From an uncultured Clostridium sp. (GTDB taxonomy: Bacteria; Bacillota; Clostridia; Lachnospirales; Lachnospiraceae): DNA of 64,000 bases. A program made the translations under genes and the position numbers. The stretch spans positions 28,442-92,441 of the forward strand of contig NZ_URHZ01000011.1 in NCBI RefSeq assembly GCF_900547735.1. Reading direction: 5' to 3'. This document shows, piece by piece, positions 41,625-51,058 of this stretch (its first letter is position 1; each line of letters opens with the position of its first letter). Below the pieces are notes generated by a model, which was not told where the DNA came from, searched no databases, and saw nothing but the letters and a program-made list of their open reading frames with translations.

Positions 41625-44465
41625 TTATTTTTCAGCGCTTTCCCCATTTTTTCGTGGACTTTTTTCCGTTTTTTTAAAGCAATTTAAAAATTTATTTTTA
41701 TCTTTGTCATATAATGTAATCAGCAAGTCATCTCTTAAATATTCGTTTCCCGATTTAAAAGCAAACTCCAGTAAAGCATACATTGTGTCCGATGTTATCG
41801 TGATGTTTTTTATCCTGTCCATCAAAATATTAAATTCGTTCATACGCTCGTCATAATATGTTTCGTTCGCACCATCGAGTTTACCAACTATTTCACTGTA
41901 TTCATTTACTAAATCTATCATTTTTTTGCACTGTTTTCTGTCTGAATTCGCTTTATTCCCTCTATTTTCAAAAATGGGTTTCACTCCATATACACTTTCT
42001 TTATATGTTTTTGTATTTGTCTCCTTATAGACTCTCCTATCCAGAATATCCTTATCAAGAATGCAGTACAAAATGTCCATCGGGCAATTAAAAAATTCAA
42101 CTTCCTCCTCTTTTATGTTCAATTTTTTCTTTTTCTTTTTATTATTATACTTTTGAACTTCCGCGTAAAAAACGGGATATTTCCTGTACCGCTCCATACA
42201 TTGCATTTTATTGAGTCTCAATAGTTCTGAACCGATATTTATTTTATAACTTTTTTTTGCCGAATCGATGGCTACTTGGGCCAGCACACTGCAAATAATA
42301 AATATGTCTTCCAGTTCACGGTTATTGCAGCCCTCATCAAAATAATAACTCAAAGCTAACTGCGCGATATTGCTTGCGACCCCCACATGATATTGTGCAG
42401 ACGATATGGCAGAATCCATTTTTGCATAAGAAAGCATACTTTTATCGTATTCACCAGTGGAATCGGGATGGATACTATTTATAATCGTAGGATATTCTAT
42501 GTATGCTTTTTTAGCTAATGTAACCATTTCCTCCTGATTTGTTACAAAAATACTGTCACTGTCCAAATCCTGTCCGTTCAATCTGCACTGGACATCCGTT
42601 TTGATCCCATTAATTACAATTACACTGTTTCCTAAATTCGGAAAATATCTTATCAATCTGGGAGGATATACATTTATCAAGTGTATAATATTGTTCGGAG
42701 AATTGTGCGGAGAGCGAAAACCCGCCATTCTTTCATTCTCCTCAAACCGGGAAGTATAGCATTGTATCCCTTCCCTAAGCTGGTTAAAACATGTTTCATC
42801 GATGAAATTTTGTCCTGTAACCTTCATAAGCATGGCAACCGGATTTCCACATATCGTCAGGTTATCTCCCACTTGTAATAACTTTCCTAATTTCAGCCTT
42901 TTCTTGAATTCACTTATTCTTTTATCTTTTTTACATTTAAAATACTCCATAAACCGAAATTCGTCGTTCCACCGGTACAAGGCGCCCAATACGTTATAGA
43001 TGCTGTATTTTGCAGTGCCTTCCATTTCCAGATAATCAACAAAAAAATCATCGTCGAGTTTAAGCCTGTTACAAAACTCCGTGCTTACTTCCGCAATTTT
43101 TCTAAGGACATTCTCATCCTTTGTCAGTAATGTATTGTTTATCTGAAAGGAAACTCTCTGTAACCTTCCATATTTACTGCTGTGTCCCGTTTTTACAACA
43201 GCAAACATTTCTCCATCTTTTTTCATGAACTTTTCATAATAGCGGAAAGCCTCAGCGGCATCCCCCGTTTTGCTCATCAGATCGATAAATTTGAACCACT
43301 TCAAGGAGTTCTCTGTTATAATCACCTTAATATCTGTTATTTTTATCTTGCGTCCCAACATGTCTGTCGCATATGCAGTATCGTAACCGCGGCCGTAGTA
43401 GTCTCTAAAATATTCCTGGACATTTCCCCTAAAAAGGCACGATTTAAAGAAATGGCTTCTACAGTAAATAAAACCGTTTTTATCATCAGGAAAAACTGAT
43501 TCATCTATTAATCCCATTCCGTCCCATAAAATATTCGTCATTTCTGTTTGTTCGTTGTCCCTTTCAACATAACATTCATTTTTGTAATGCGGTATGGCTT
43601 GTACGGGACATTGTCCGATGGGGATTCCATGCTCTGTAAGAGCGCGGTCCGTCTGTTTTATCATAGTCAAATTCGGATTCTTTTTAGCCTTTTTACTATA
43701 AAATGTATAACCCAGGAGATTAATATCATTTTCAAAGGCGGTATAATCTTTTTTATATTTTATACGCTCCGTTTCTCTTATTTTAACTGATACTGCCTTC
43801 TTTTGTACCGAAACCTCCTGATCTTTAACTACAAAAATGTTTTTTAAAGGAATGTGTATAAAGTCAATTGCTGTGGCGGTAATTAACGGCGCATAGGCTG
43901 ACATTTCAACAATCTTTGCGCCTTTTTTATCCGGTATTTTATTCCATAACCCCATGGTAATATAGTTTAACGTCTTTGCATACAATTCATCTCTGATAAA
44001 AATGCACTGTCCTTCTTTTGCTTTGCCCGGATTTCTCATAAGCATGCGATATAACACGAATAATTCCTCCGTATTTCCGCCCGTCTCAGAATGATAAGTA
44101 ATCCAGGGAATCATTGCTCCATTTTGGTAATAATGTGCTCTTAACTCCTGTGCCGTTTTCGCGGATTTTATTTCATCCGGATCTGAAGCATCCACATCGA
44201 CTCCCCAATCAAATTTCATTACAACAAAATCCCGGCTAAATCCTTTCTTATTTACAGTTACACCATGTTTGAAAACAAACAGGGAAAATAAACTGCCGTT
44301 TATAACCGCATTTCCAAAATCAATGTAAGGTTCTTTATACTCTAATATATAATTATCATTCTCTTTTTTCCTTTTAGCAGGAAATTTATATCCATTGTTA
44401 TATCGGTATAAACTTGCCGCCTGGACACTTTTTATACGGATTGCACCATTCTCTTTTCTTTGCAC
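41625..44465 (-). CDS. Candidate single-chain two-barrel RNA polymerase (YonO/QDE-1-like)
   Basis: About 946 aa from GTG 44465, which has AGGAGG 12 nt upstream. An upstream TTG at 44549 gives 974 aa but has no ribosome site. Numbering here is from that TTG. The key feature is RLNGQDLDSDSIFVT at 657-670. D661, D663 and D665 form the DxDxD Mg-binding loop of the second double-psi beta barrel, as in NADFDGD of multisubunit polymerases and DxDGD of cellular RdRPs and phage SPbeta YonO. Upstream landmarks fit the family: WDGMGLIDESVF (342-353), RSHFFKSCLFRGNVQEYF (364-381), ITENSLKWFKF (411-421) and FRSPHNSPNN (611-620). The C-terminal third is helical with a Lys-rich linker. Template (DNA or RNA) and function are unknown. 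I see no primase, helicase or phage replication gene nearby. Confidence 0.7.
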   Translation of the reverse strand: MQRKENGAIRIKSVQAASLYRYNNGYKFPAKRKKENDNYILEYKEPYIDFGNAVINGSLFSLFVFKHGVTVNKKGFSRDFVVMKFDWGVDVDASDPDEIKSAKTAQELRAHYYQNGAMIPWITYHSETGGNTEELFVLYRMLMRNPGKAKEGQCIFIRDELYAKTLNYITMGLWNKIPDKKGAKIVEMSAYAPLITATAIDFIHIPLKNIFVVKDQEVSVQKKAVSVKIRETERIKYKKDYTAFENDINLLGYTFYSKKAKKNPNLTMIKQTDRALTEHGIPIGQCPVQAIPHYKNECYVERDNEQTEMTNILWDGMGLIDESVFPDDKNGFIYCRSHFFKSCLFRGNVQEYFRDYYGRGYDTAYATDMLGRKIKITDIKVIITENSLKWFKFIDLMSKTGDAAEAFRYYEKFMKKDGEMFAVVKTGHSSKYGRLQRVSFQINNTLLTKDENVLRKIAEVSTEFCNRLKLDDDFFVDYLEMEGTAKYSIYNVLGALYRWNDEFRFMEYFKCKKDKRISEFKKRLKLGKLLQVGDNLTICGNPVAMLMKVTGQNFIDETCFNQLREGIQCYTSRFEENERMAGFRSPHNSPNNIIHLINVYPPRLIRYFPNLGNSVIVINGIKTDVQCRLNGQDLDSDSIFVTNQEEMVTLAKKAYIEYPTIINSIHPDSTGEYDKSMLSYAKMDSAISSAQYHVGVASNIAQLALSYYFDEGCNNRELEDIFIICSVLAQVAIDSAKKSYKINIGSELLRLNKMQCMERYRKYPVFYAEVQKYNNKKKKKKLNIKEEEVEFFNCPMDILYCILDKDILDRRVYKETNTKTYKESVYGVKPIFENRGNKANSDRKQCKKMIDLVNEYSEIVGKLDGANETYYDERMNEFNILMDRIKNITITSDTMYALLEFAFKSGNEYLRDDLLITLYDKDKNKFLNCFKKTEKSPRKNGESAEK

Positions 44466-44557
44466 TTTGATAATCGTCCTCCTGTTTTTATCTATATTAC
44501 TTATTTCTCCATTCAAAAAGGATTTCTTGTAAAATAAGCAAGGAGTCAATTACAATA

Positions 44558-44588
44558 CAAAAAAACCACCCCTCAAAGAGAAGTGGTT
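44558..44588 (-). terminator. Terminator of the LysR-linked catabolic operon
   Basis: AACCAC (44564-44569) pairs with GTGGTT (44583-44588). On the minus strand a run of seven T follows. It sits just after the dehydrogenase stop and just before the island's polymerase-like gene. Confidence 0.75.
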
Positions 44589-44637
44589 GGCTAAATATTA
44601 TCTGTTCAGCAACATTACGGCTCATGTATCTTTATGT

Positions 44638-45606
44638 CTATCTTCCGCATGGTACGGTATTAATCACATGTCCCGGCTCTTTCCCATCCGCAAAATCAAC
44701 AATATCCTTCACCAGCATCGGAATAATCGTTTCCCCTATATCGGCCGTTCCTCCGCCCACATGGGGAGTCACCACAATATTGGGGTTTTCAAGCAGTTCA
44801 TGTCCCTGGGGCAGGGGTTCCTGCTCTACGCAGTCCAGTCCGGCTCCCCTAAGTTTCCCGCATGCGACGGCCGCGGCAAGAGCGCGGTCGTCTACCAGGC
44901 CGCCCCTGGCGGCATTGATCAGGATCGCCCCGTCCTTCATCCGGGCAATCTCCTCTCCGCCTATCATATGGTGGTTACCGTCCGTCAGAGGAATATGGAG
45001 GCTTATAATATCGGACGTCTCAAGCAGAGTATCAAAGGAAACATATTTCATCCTGTACTCTTCTTCCATCTCCGGGGAGAGACGGAAGGTATCGTAATAC
45101 TGCACCTCCACTCCAAAACTCTGTACCCTTTTCGCCACCTGGCGGCCGATATTGCCGCCGCCAACAATACCCACCAGCTTGTGATTCAGGGAAACGGAAT
45201 CATTGATAAATGTATTCTTGCTCCAGTTTCCTCTGCCCAGACTTTCCGTATGGCACAGTAATTTTCTGCCTACGGCCAGCATCAGAAGGACGCTCAGCTC
45301 CGATACGGCCGCCGCATTTGCTCCCGGCGTGTTGGTGACGAGCACTCCATGCTCTGCCGCTGCCCCGGTGTCCACCGAATCGTAGCCGGCTCCCCAGCGC
45401 ATAATCATTTTTAAATTCCTGTTTCTTTCAATCACCTCTCTCGGAGCTTTAAAAACTCGCAGTATCATAATTTCCGCGTCTGTCATTGTTTTGTAGGCCT
45501 CCTCCGTGTCTACCCGGATTACCTCAAACCGTTCCTCCGGAAGAGCCTTACGGACCGCCTCATATGTATTTGCGGGATAATTTCCCGCAAGAACTACCTT
45601 TATCAT
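44638..45606 (-). CDS. D-isomer-specific 2-hydroxyacid dehydrogenase
   Basis: 322 aa from ATG 45606, 6 nt after AGGAG. NAD-binding fold VGIVGGGNIGRQVAKRVQSF and the catalytic set: Arg in LINAARGGLVDD, Glu in DCVEQEPLP, and His in TPHVGGGTADIGE. The last gene of a five-gene operon, ending at a terminator. It would reduce or oxidise a 2-keto/2-hydroxy acid, plausibly the product of the adjacent aldolase. Substrate unknown. Confidence 0.88.
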   Translation of the reverse strand: MIKVVLAGNYPANTYEAVRKALPEERFEVIRVDTEEAYKTMTDAEIMILRVFKAPREVIERNRNLKMIMRWGAGYDSVDTGAAAEHGVLVTNTPGANAAAVSELSVLLMLAVGRKLLCHTESLGRGNWSKNTFINDSVSLNHKLVGIVGGGNIGRQVAKRVQSFGVEVQYYDTFRLSPEMEEEYRMKYVSFDTLLETSDIISLHIPLTDGNHHMIGGEEIARMKDGAILINAARGGLVDDRALAAAVACGKLRGAGLDCVEQEPLPQGHELLENPNIVVTPHVGGGTADIGETIIPMLVKDIVDFADGKEPGHVINTVPCGR

Positions 45607-45646
45607 ATCATTCTCCTGTTTCATATACTTCCATCCTATTTCCCGG

Positions 45647-46660
45647 TTATCTCATGTCCTGTGTCAGCGTATCGGCAATCTCTGCCATGAGAGCTTCCGA
45701 CGGCTTCTTTTTATCAATTGCGGACACCTTTACAATCAACTGGTACAGGTTCACCTGTTTTTCCTCCGCCACTTTCCTGAACTGCTTTACATAGCTGGAA
45801 TGGCAGCCCGAAAATCCGAGGGTTAGATCCAGAGGCGTTACGGGATTGTGGTAATTGTACGGCTCCATGGCAGGCTGCAGGCGCTTTTCAATAAAATCCA
45901 GCATTCCATAGAGATCAATTTCTTCCATTTGTCCACAGCGCTGCATCATCGCCGTGCAAATCTCCGTAGCGAGATTTCCGGCGCTCCTCGCCATTCCCAT
46001 CAGACCGCAGTCCAATATTGCCGCTCCGTTCTGGTAAGCCGCCATTGCATTCGCCGCCGAAAGCCCCAAATTGTTGTGGCCGTGAAACGCCACAGGAATT
46101 GATACGGCGTCTGCCAGCTTTTCCGTATAAACGGCCACTTCATCCGGCAGCATCGTACCGGCCGAATCCATAATCGTAATCTCGTCCAGACCTGCCGCCT
46201 CCAGCTTTTTGCCCTCTTCCGCCAGCTCCGTGGGGCTTAAAAGGTATGCTTTCATGGAAGAATAGAACGCTTTTAAATTGTTTTTCTTGATATCTTTTAT
46301 TGCCTGAAGGGAAATATCGGCATCTCCTGCATCCGCTCCGACCCGCAGAAAGGAAAGTCCTTTCTCCGCCGCCAGTACCACGTTCTTTTCACGGTAGCGG
46401 TTTGCATTTAAAAACATGCCCAGTTCCGAAGAACGCTCTTTATATTTTTCCGCAATGTCCAGATATTCCTGATCTGTCAATGCATCCGTAAACCCGGCTA
46501 CCTCATAGGCTCCGATTCCTCCGGCGTTCCCAAATTCGATAATCGGAACATGACAGGCCGTCAGGCCGTCCAGAACCATGTCTGTTATTTCTGCCGAAAA
46601 CCCTTTTCCCACTACATTTGCTCCATCTCTGAGCGTACAGTCCATTAATTTAATCTTCAT
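45647..46660 (-). CDS. DRE-TIM aldolase, 4-hydroxy-2-oxovalerate aldolase-like
   Basis: 337 aa. Begins MKIKLMDCTLRDGANVVGKG, the DRE-TIM metal and base motif. The second metal site is VAFHGHNNLGLSAANAMAA, followed by GMARSAGNLATEICT as in DmpG/MhpE aldolases. It cleaves or forms a C-C bond next to a 2-keto acid, releasing pyruvate in the known relatives. GGGAGGTTTAAA precedes the ATG. Set in an operon with a hydroxyacid dehydrogenase and a metallohydrolase. Confidence 0.82.
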   Translation of the reverse strand: MKIKLMDCTLRDGANVVGKGFSAEITDMVLDGLTACHVPIIEFGNAGGIGAYEVAGFTDALTDQEYLDIAEKYKERSSELGMFLNANRYREKNVVLAAEKGLSFLRVGADAGDADISLQAIKDIKKNNLKAFYSSMKAYLLSPTELAEEGKKLEAAGLDEITIMDSAGTMLPDEVAVYTEKLADAVSIPVAFHGHNNLGLSAANAMAAYQNGAAILDCGLMGMARSAGNLATEICTAMMQRCGQMEEIDLYGMLDFIEKRLQPAMEPYNYHNPVTPLDLTLGFSGCHSSYVKQFRKVAEEKQVNLYQLIVKVSAIDKKKPSEALMAEIADTLTQDMR

Positions 46661-46671
46661 TTTAAACCTCC

Positions 46672-46766
46672 CTGAATATGATTACTGAATATGACTACTG
46701 AATACAATTTCTGAATACATTTTATAAACAATTTCTGAATACATTTTCAAAATATAATTTCTGAAT
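46672..46766 (-). repeat. CTGAATA-type tandem repeats in the operon spacer
   Basis: Units starting CTGAAT at 46672, 46685, 46698 (13-bp steps), 46711 (24 bp), 46735 (26 bp) and 46761. On the mRNA ATTCAG recurs six times immediately before the aldolase Shine-Dalgarno. Confidence 0.8.
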
Positions 46767-46794
46767 TAATCCAACTTCCTTTTTTCCCGTCTCC

Positions 46795-48114
46795 TTAAAT
46801 CCGTCTCCTCTTTTTGTCAAACAGGATAATTCCTACAACGGCAAATCCAATCATAAGCGCTGCTCCCACGCCCATGGTCAGGGAGATTCCGGTCATTAAC
46901 CAGACCGGGGCAAAACCTACAAAGGAATCTTTCCAGCAGGTCAGTGTCGTATAAACGCCATGGGTGTCTCCCGCCGAGGAACAGGAATCCGGATCCACAG
47001 CCCGCACCAGCGCCAGACCGGTGGAAGTGTTGCCGGTAGCGGCTCCGAACGCCATCATTGCTTTTTCAAACCACTCATGCTTGCAGAACCTGTTTGCCGT
47101 GATAAGAATAATCGGAACGGTCAGGAGGCAAAGGGTAAAAGTATAGATTAAAATTGGAACTATGTAGGTAGAAATAAACTCCACGTCCAGTGTCGCCATA
47201 GCCGTAAACACCACAATTTCCAGTAAAAAGCCACTGAGCAGTTTGATGGTCTTTAAATCTACATACCGGTCCCATTTAAAGATTTTCAGAATCTGCCATA
47301 AAACGGCTCCTCCGATTACACCGTGCAGCACGCTGGGAAGCGTACCAATGAATCCCCAGTAACGTCCTGTAATCTCAAACAGCCTTTGCCCCAGAAACAG
47401 CGCCGCAAGCAGCCAGCTGGCCTGAAGCGCCAGGTGATTAATGCTGATTCCCGTCGTTACCGTCTGGCCGGAAGGCTTTCTGTTTTCCTCGGGAAGAACT
47501 CCGCCGTAGAACCAGGCCGGCTGTTTCTTTGGCTCTTTTACATAGCTGGCCCAGCCTTTTCTGACGCCGTAGTTCACCAGAATCATTCCGACCAGCATTG
47601 AAACGATGAGGCCGAAGGTAGACAGAACCATTCCGACCGCCATATTTCCTTCTATTCCCAGCGATTCAAAGGTTGCGGCGGCAGCGCTTGCCGTCCCATG
47701 GCCGCCATGAAAGGAAAACACTCCCATAATTCCCCAGCCCTTCGGCAATCCGGGCCATATTTTAGACAGCAGGTATCCCAGCCCCGTTCCCACGCACATC
47801 TGCATTCCATATGCCGTCATAGGCACACAAATATAATCCAGATAGGAGCCGATACGATCCCGGTTGAAGTTTACACCAAACACCAGAGACGCCATCACAA
47901 TATCGATTAAAACGTTTGGAACCTTTGCATAAGTTTCCGGCACCGGAACCACATTCAGAATCTGCGGCCCCAGTATCAGGATCACCAGCCCTCCAATCAG
48001 TGACGACGGTAAAAATAATTTTTGCAGCGGTTTGACATACTCCCTGATAAAAAATCCCAGTAACATGAACACCGCCAGCAGAAGCATGTCATTACAAAAT
48101 GTCCGAACAGTCAT
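46795..48114 (-). CDS. GltS-type sodium/glutamate symporter family (ESS) protein
   Basis: 439 aa, about ten to twelve membrane segments arranged as two repeats. Characteristic stretches are LFLPSSLIGGLVILILGPQI, FHGGHGTASAAAATFESLG (GHGT motif) and AFGAATGNTSTGLALVRAVD (the mirrored Gly-rich motif in the second half). GltS imports glutamate with sodium. The operon context suggests another dicarboxylate or acidic substrate. It has AAGGAG before the ATG and may have its own promoter. Confidence 0.85.
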   Translation of the reverse strand: MTVRTFCNDMLLLAVFMLLGFFIREYVKPLQKLFLPSSLIGGLVILILGPQILNVVPVPETYAKVPNVLIDIVMASLVFGVNFNRDRIGSYLDYICVPMTAYGMQMCVGTGLGYLLSKIWPGLPKGWGIMGVFSFHGGHGTASAAAATFESLGIEGNMAVGMVLSTFGLIVSMLVGMILVNYGVRKGWASYVKEPKKQPAWFYGGVLPEENRKPSGQTVTTGISINHLALQASWLLAALFLGQRLFEITGRYWGFIGTLPSVLHGVIGGAVLWQILKIFKWDRYVDLKTIKLLSGFLLEIVVFTAMATLDVEFISTYIVPILIYTFTLCLLTVPIILITANRFCKHEWFEKAMMAFGAATGNTSTGLALVRAVDPDSCSSAGDTHGVYTTLTCWKDSFVGFAPVWLMTGISLTMGVGAALMIGFAVVGIILFDKKRRRI

Positions 48115-48260
48115 TGTGTTTCTCTCCTTTTCTCTTTGCTTAACTGGATCGTATCACGTTATACAAACAATGTCTAACAGCATAATTTTAAGTTTTTCCC
48201 AATATTTCTATTGTGGTTACTGTCCTGTTTTTTCTATTCCCTTTTATTCCAAACGTCAAA

Positions 48261-48288
48261 AGCCCCGCTGCCTGATGACAGCGGGGCT
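48261..48288 (-). terminator. Hairpin between metallohydrolase and symporter genes
   Basis: AGCCCCGCTG pairs with CAGCGGGGCT (loop 8). The minus strand then has TTTTG. Partial termination between operon segments is likely. Confidence 0.7.
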
Positions 48289-48371
48289 GATGCAAATACA
48301 GGCCTGTCCGATACGTGAAACAAGATTTCTCTTTAATATATCTCTTTAATGTATCTCTCCAATCAATAAAT

Positions 48372-49511
48372 TTACACCGGAGCTCTATATACCGTTTCCC
48401 CTTCCAGAACCGTCAGGGACGGACAGAGCATTTCCGAACCGGTCACCGTGTCGCCCAGGACATCGGTAAACATAAATTCACCTTTTCTTCTCTCAAATAC
48501 AGACAGGTTCGCCTTCGCGCCTTCCTTAAGGCAGCCGATTTCCCCCTTCATCCCCATCAGTTCTGCCGGAAATGATGCGCAGCAGGCCGTCACCTGAGGC
48601 AGGGTCATCCCAAGCGCCATAAAACGCGACATCAGATAAGGGAGGGAAAAGGCCGGTTCATAGAGAAACGTATTTCTGGTGAAATCCCCTGAAATCAAAT
48701 CCGGAAGGAGTCCCAGTTCCATTGCCTTTCTGGCGGTTTCATGGCCAAAATGGCCCTTTCCGCATGCCGATTCCAGTATGATCCCCTTTTTCCTGGCCCT
48801 GATCATTTCACCGGACACACTGCCATTTTCCAGTATTCCCTTTTGCGGTGTGAACACGTGACAGAAAATGTCCCCTGGCCGCAGAATATCGATCAGTTCG
48901 GACAGCGATCCCTGGAAATCGGGCATATGGACTGAAAGTGAAAGCCCGCATGCATTTGCCGTCTCCACAGCACCGCGCAGGGCATCGAAGCTGGTTGTAT
49001 CGCTCTGTTTTGCAATCTCGCTGCTGATCCGTATCTTCAGACCAATAATTTGATCCCGGTGCGAATCACACATTTTCAAAATCCTGCTTTTATCAAAGTA
49101 GGCCGGGTTAATGTTCTCGTTGTGGCTTCCCAGACAGCTTAAGCCTTCGGACGCCACGTTTAAGTACATTCTGCAGTTTCTCCGCTCCCGCTCCGTGAGG
49201 CTTTCCAGAAACGCTTCAAAATTGGATACTCCGGCGCTTCCCGCATCCACGGCTCCGGTTACTCCGGTGGACAGATAGGACGAGGCGTGAAGCGAGGTCA
49301 GGGTTCCTCCCGCATAAAAATGGGCATGGAAGTCAATCAGTCCCGGCAGCACCGCCCTTCCCGAAACATCTATCTCATGCAGTCCCCCCTCCCCGATGGA
49401 AGGAGCGATTTTTTCAATCCTGCCGTCCTTCACGCCAATATCTTCCGAAACCCCGTCAAGGCCGTTTTCCGGATCGGTCAGAAGACCGTTTCTCAAAATC
49501 AAATCATACAT
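48372..49511 (-). CDS. Amidohydrolase/deacetylase-family metallohydrolase (AtzC/dihydroorotase-like)
   Basis: 379 aa. Metal site PGLIDFHAHFYAGGT (HxH), possible bridging Lys in GLKIRISSEIAK, His in SLSVHMPDFQG and FCHVFTPQKG, and Asp in LISGDFTRNTF. The N- and C-terminal beta strands of the amidohydrolase jacket are present (LILRNGLLTDPENGLDGVSE and SLTVLEGETVYRAPV). It hydrolyses an amide or cyclic amide. It is second in the operon after the YfcC-type carrier, so it probably opens the imported compound. Confidence 0.85.
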   Translation of the reverse strand: MYDLILRNGLLTDPENGLDGVSEDIGVKDGRIEKIAPSIGEGGLHEIDVSGRAVLPGLIDFHAHFYAGGTLTSLHASSYLSTGVTGAVDAGSAGVSNFEAFLESLTERERRNCRMYLNVASEGLSCLGSHNENINPAYFDKSRILKMCDSHRDQIIGLKIRISSEIAKQSDTTSFDALRGAVETANACGLSLSVHMPDFQGSLSELIDILRPGDIFCHVFTPQKGILENGSVSGEMIRARKKGIILESACGKGHFGHETARKAMELGLLPDLISGDFTRNTFLYEPAFSLPYLMSRFMALGMTLPQVTACCASFPAELMGMKGEIGCLKEGAKANLSVFERRKGEFMFTDVLGDTVTGSEMLCPSLTVLEGETVYRAPV

Positions 49512-49572
49512 CTCATATATCCCCCTTACCTGATATTTTCCTGACTTGCTGCTATTTTGAAAATTTCACACG

Positions 49573-50964
49573 CTACCAGATGAACTGAGAAAATATCACC
49601 AGAGCTGCCCCAATGACCGCCCACAGCATGACAATCTTAAAGGCGAATTTAAACCACTGGGTAAAGTCCACATTGACCACGCCGATAACGCTCATTACCG
49701 CTCCCGACCATGGAAGGATGTGAGTAAGAAATCCGTCTCCAAAATTGAATGCCAGAATAGCCGTCTGCCTGGACAGGTCGATAATATCGGCAACCGGGGT
49801 CATAATTGGCATCGTCACCACAACCTGACCGCTGCCCGATACGATTACAAAGTTTACCAGAATCTGGGCCAGATACATGCCGAGGCTCTGCAGAGACGCC
49901 GGCAGAAATTGAAGTGTTCCGGCTATATAATACACACAGGAATCCATAATTTTACCGTCTGTCAGTATTTTTGAAATTGCCGAAGCCATTCCAATCAGAA
50001 TCAAAGGGAATACAACTCCCTTGGCCCCGTTAATAAACTCTTTAATAACCGTATCGGCCTTCATTCCCGAGCAGGCCGCCACGATAAATAATACCCAGAT
50101 AAATACCGCCGACTGATTGTTGACGCCCCAGCCGAGCCGGATAGAACCGTACATCACCGCGATATAACCTCCGATGACGGTAAGAAGTATCAGCACATGT
50201 CTGAAATTCAGCGATGCCCTGCCGCTCAAATCAATTGCTTCCGCATTCTCCCGCAGTTCCAGTTCATATGTATAGCTGACCGTCCGATCCCGTTTTACCC
50301 GCTCCGCATAGCGCATAATGTAGATGCAGGTTGGAACCAGCAGCACCGCCATGCAGAAAAACCGGTAGCCCGCTCCGGAGTACAAAGGAAGTTCCGCTAT
50401 CACATCGGCAATTCCCGTCGTCTGAGGATTCAACGCACCGCAGCTAAAGCCGATGCCGCCTCCCAGGATAACCGTCGCCACACCGGTCATGGCGTCAAAT
50501 CCAACGCCCCTCATCAGTAAAACCGCAATCGGCGTAAATCCAATCAGCGTATTGATGCCCTGGGTCGTGCAAAGCAGGGAAAAGAGAATTGTCAGGATCG
50601 GAATAATCAGCTTCTCCTTGCCCTGAAGTTTCCTGGCCACCGTCATCGTAAGTCCGTCAAACGTCTCGGTTGCAATTACAACCTGGAACACACCCGAGAT
50701 AATCATTACGAAAAAAATGGTTGCCGCCATGCTGTTCATTCCCATGACCAGATAAGACGGTATCATAAAAAGATTGACCGGATGCTGCGCAATAAAAGAA
50801 AACTCCTCCGGTATCACGACCGTGTTTCCCGCCGCATTCTGAATCCTTGAATACTCTCCCGCCGGGATTATCCATGTCATCACTACCGCTGTCACGCACA
50901 GCGCCAGTATTATAATAAAAATATTAGGCATCTTAAATAGCTTCTTCTGTTTTTTCTGCTTCAT
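49573..50964 (-). CDS. YfcC/DcuC-type anaerobic carboxylate or amino-acid carrier
   Basis: 463 aa from ATG 50964 (AGGAGGGG 6 nt upstream). The reading to 51048 translates the 15-bp DNA repeats and is unlikely. About twelve membrane segments: starts LFKMPNIFIIILALCVTAVV and WIIPAGEYSRI, with GGIGFSCGALNPQTTGIADV and SGSGQVVVTMPIMTPVADII as the conserved family loops. Imports or exchanges the operon's substrate. First gene of the operon, divergent from lysR. Confidence 0.85.
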   Translation of the reverse strand: MKQKKQKKLFKMPNIFIIILALCVTAVVMTWIIPAGEYSRIQNAAGNTVVIPEEFSFIAQHPVNLFMIPSYLVMGMNSMAATIFFVMIISGVFQVVIATETFDGLTMTVARKLQGKEKLIIPILTILFSLLCTTQGINTLIGFTPIAVLLMRGVGFDAMTGVATVILGGGIGFSCGALNPQTTGIADVIAELPLYSGAGYRFFCMAVLLVPTCIYIMRYAERVKRDRTVSYTYELELRENAEAIDLSGRASLNFRHVLILLTVIGGYIAVMYGSIRLGWGVNNQSAVFIWVLFIVAACSGMKADTVIKEFINGAKGVVFPLILIGMASAISKILTDGKIMDSCVYYIAGTLQFLPASLQSLGMYLAQILVNFVIVSGSGQVVVTMPIMTPVADIIDLSRQTAILAFNFGDGFLTHILPWSGAVMSVIGVVNVDFTQWFKFAFKIVMLWAVIGAALVIFSQFIW

Positions 50965-51013
50965 CGCAGTCCCCTCCTGATATTTGTTTCTGCCGGTACT
51001 TGCTTCTCCTGGC

Positions 51014-51058
51014 ATCACTTCTCCTGATATCACTTCTCCTGATATCACTTCTCCTGAT
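51014..51058 (-). repeat. Three-copy 15-bp repeat upstream of the YfcC gene
   Basis: ATCACTTCTCCTGAT occurs three times head to tail (51014, 51029, 51044), with a partial copy at 51001. On the mRNA each reads ATCAGGAGAAGTGAT, a Shine-Dalgarno-like core flanked by ATCA/TGAT. Confidence 0.85.

Noticed and set aside
50965..51048. N-terminal extension of the YfcC-type carrier reading ISGEVISGEVMPGE
   Set aside because: It is a translation of the 15-bp DNA repeats. The ATG at 50964 has the proper ribosome site and family start.
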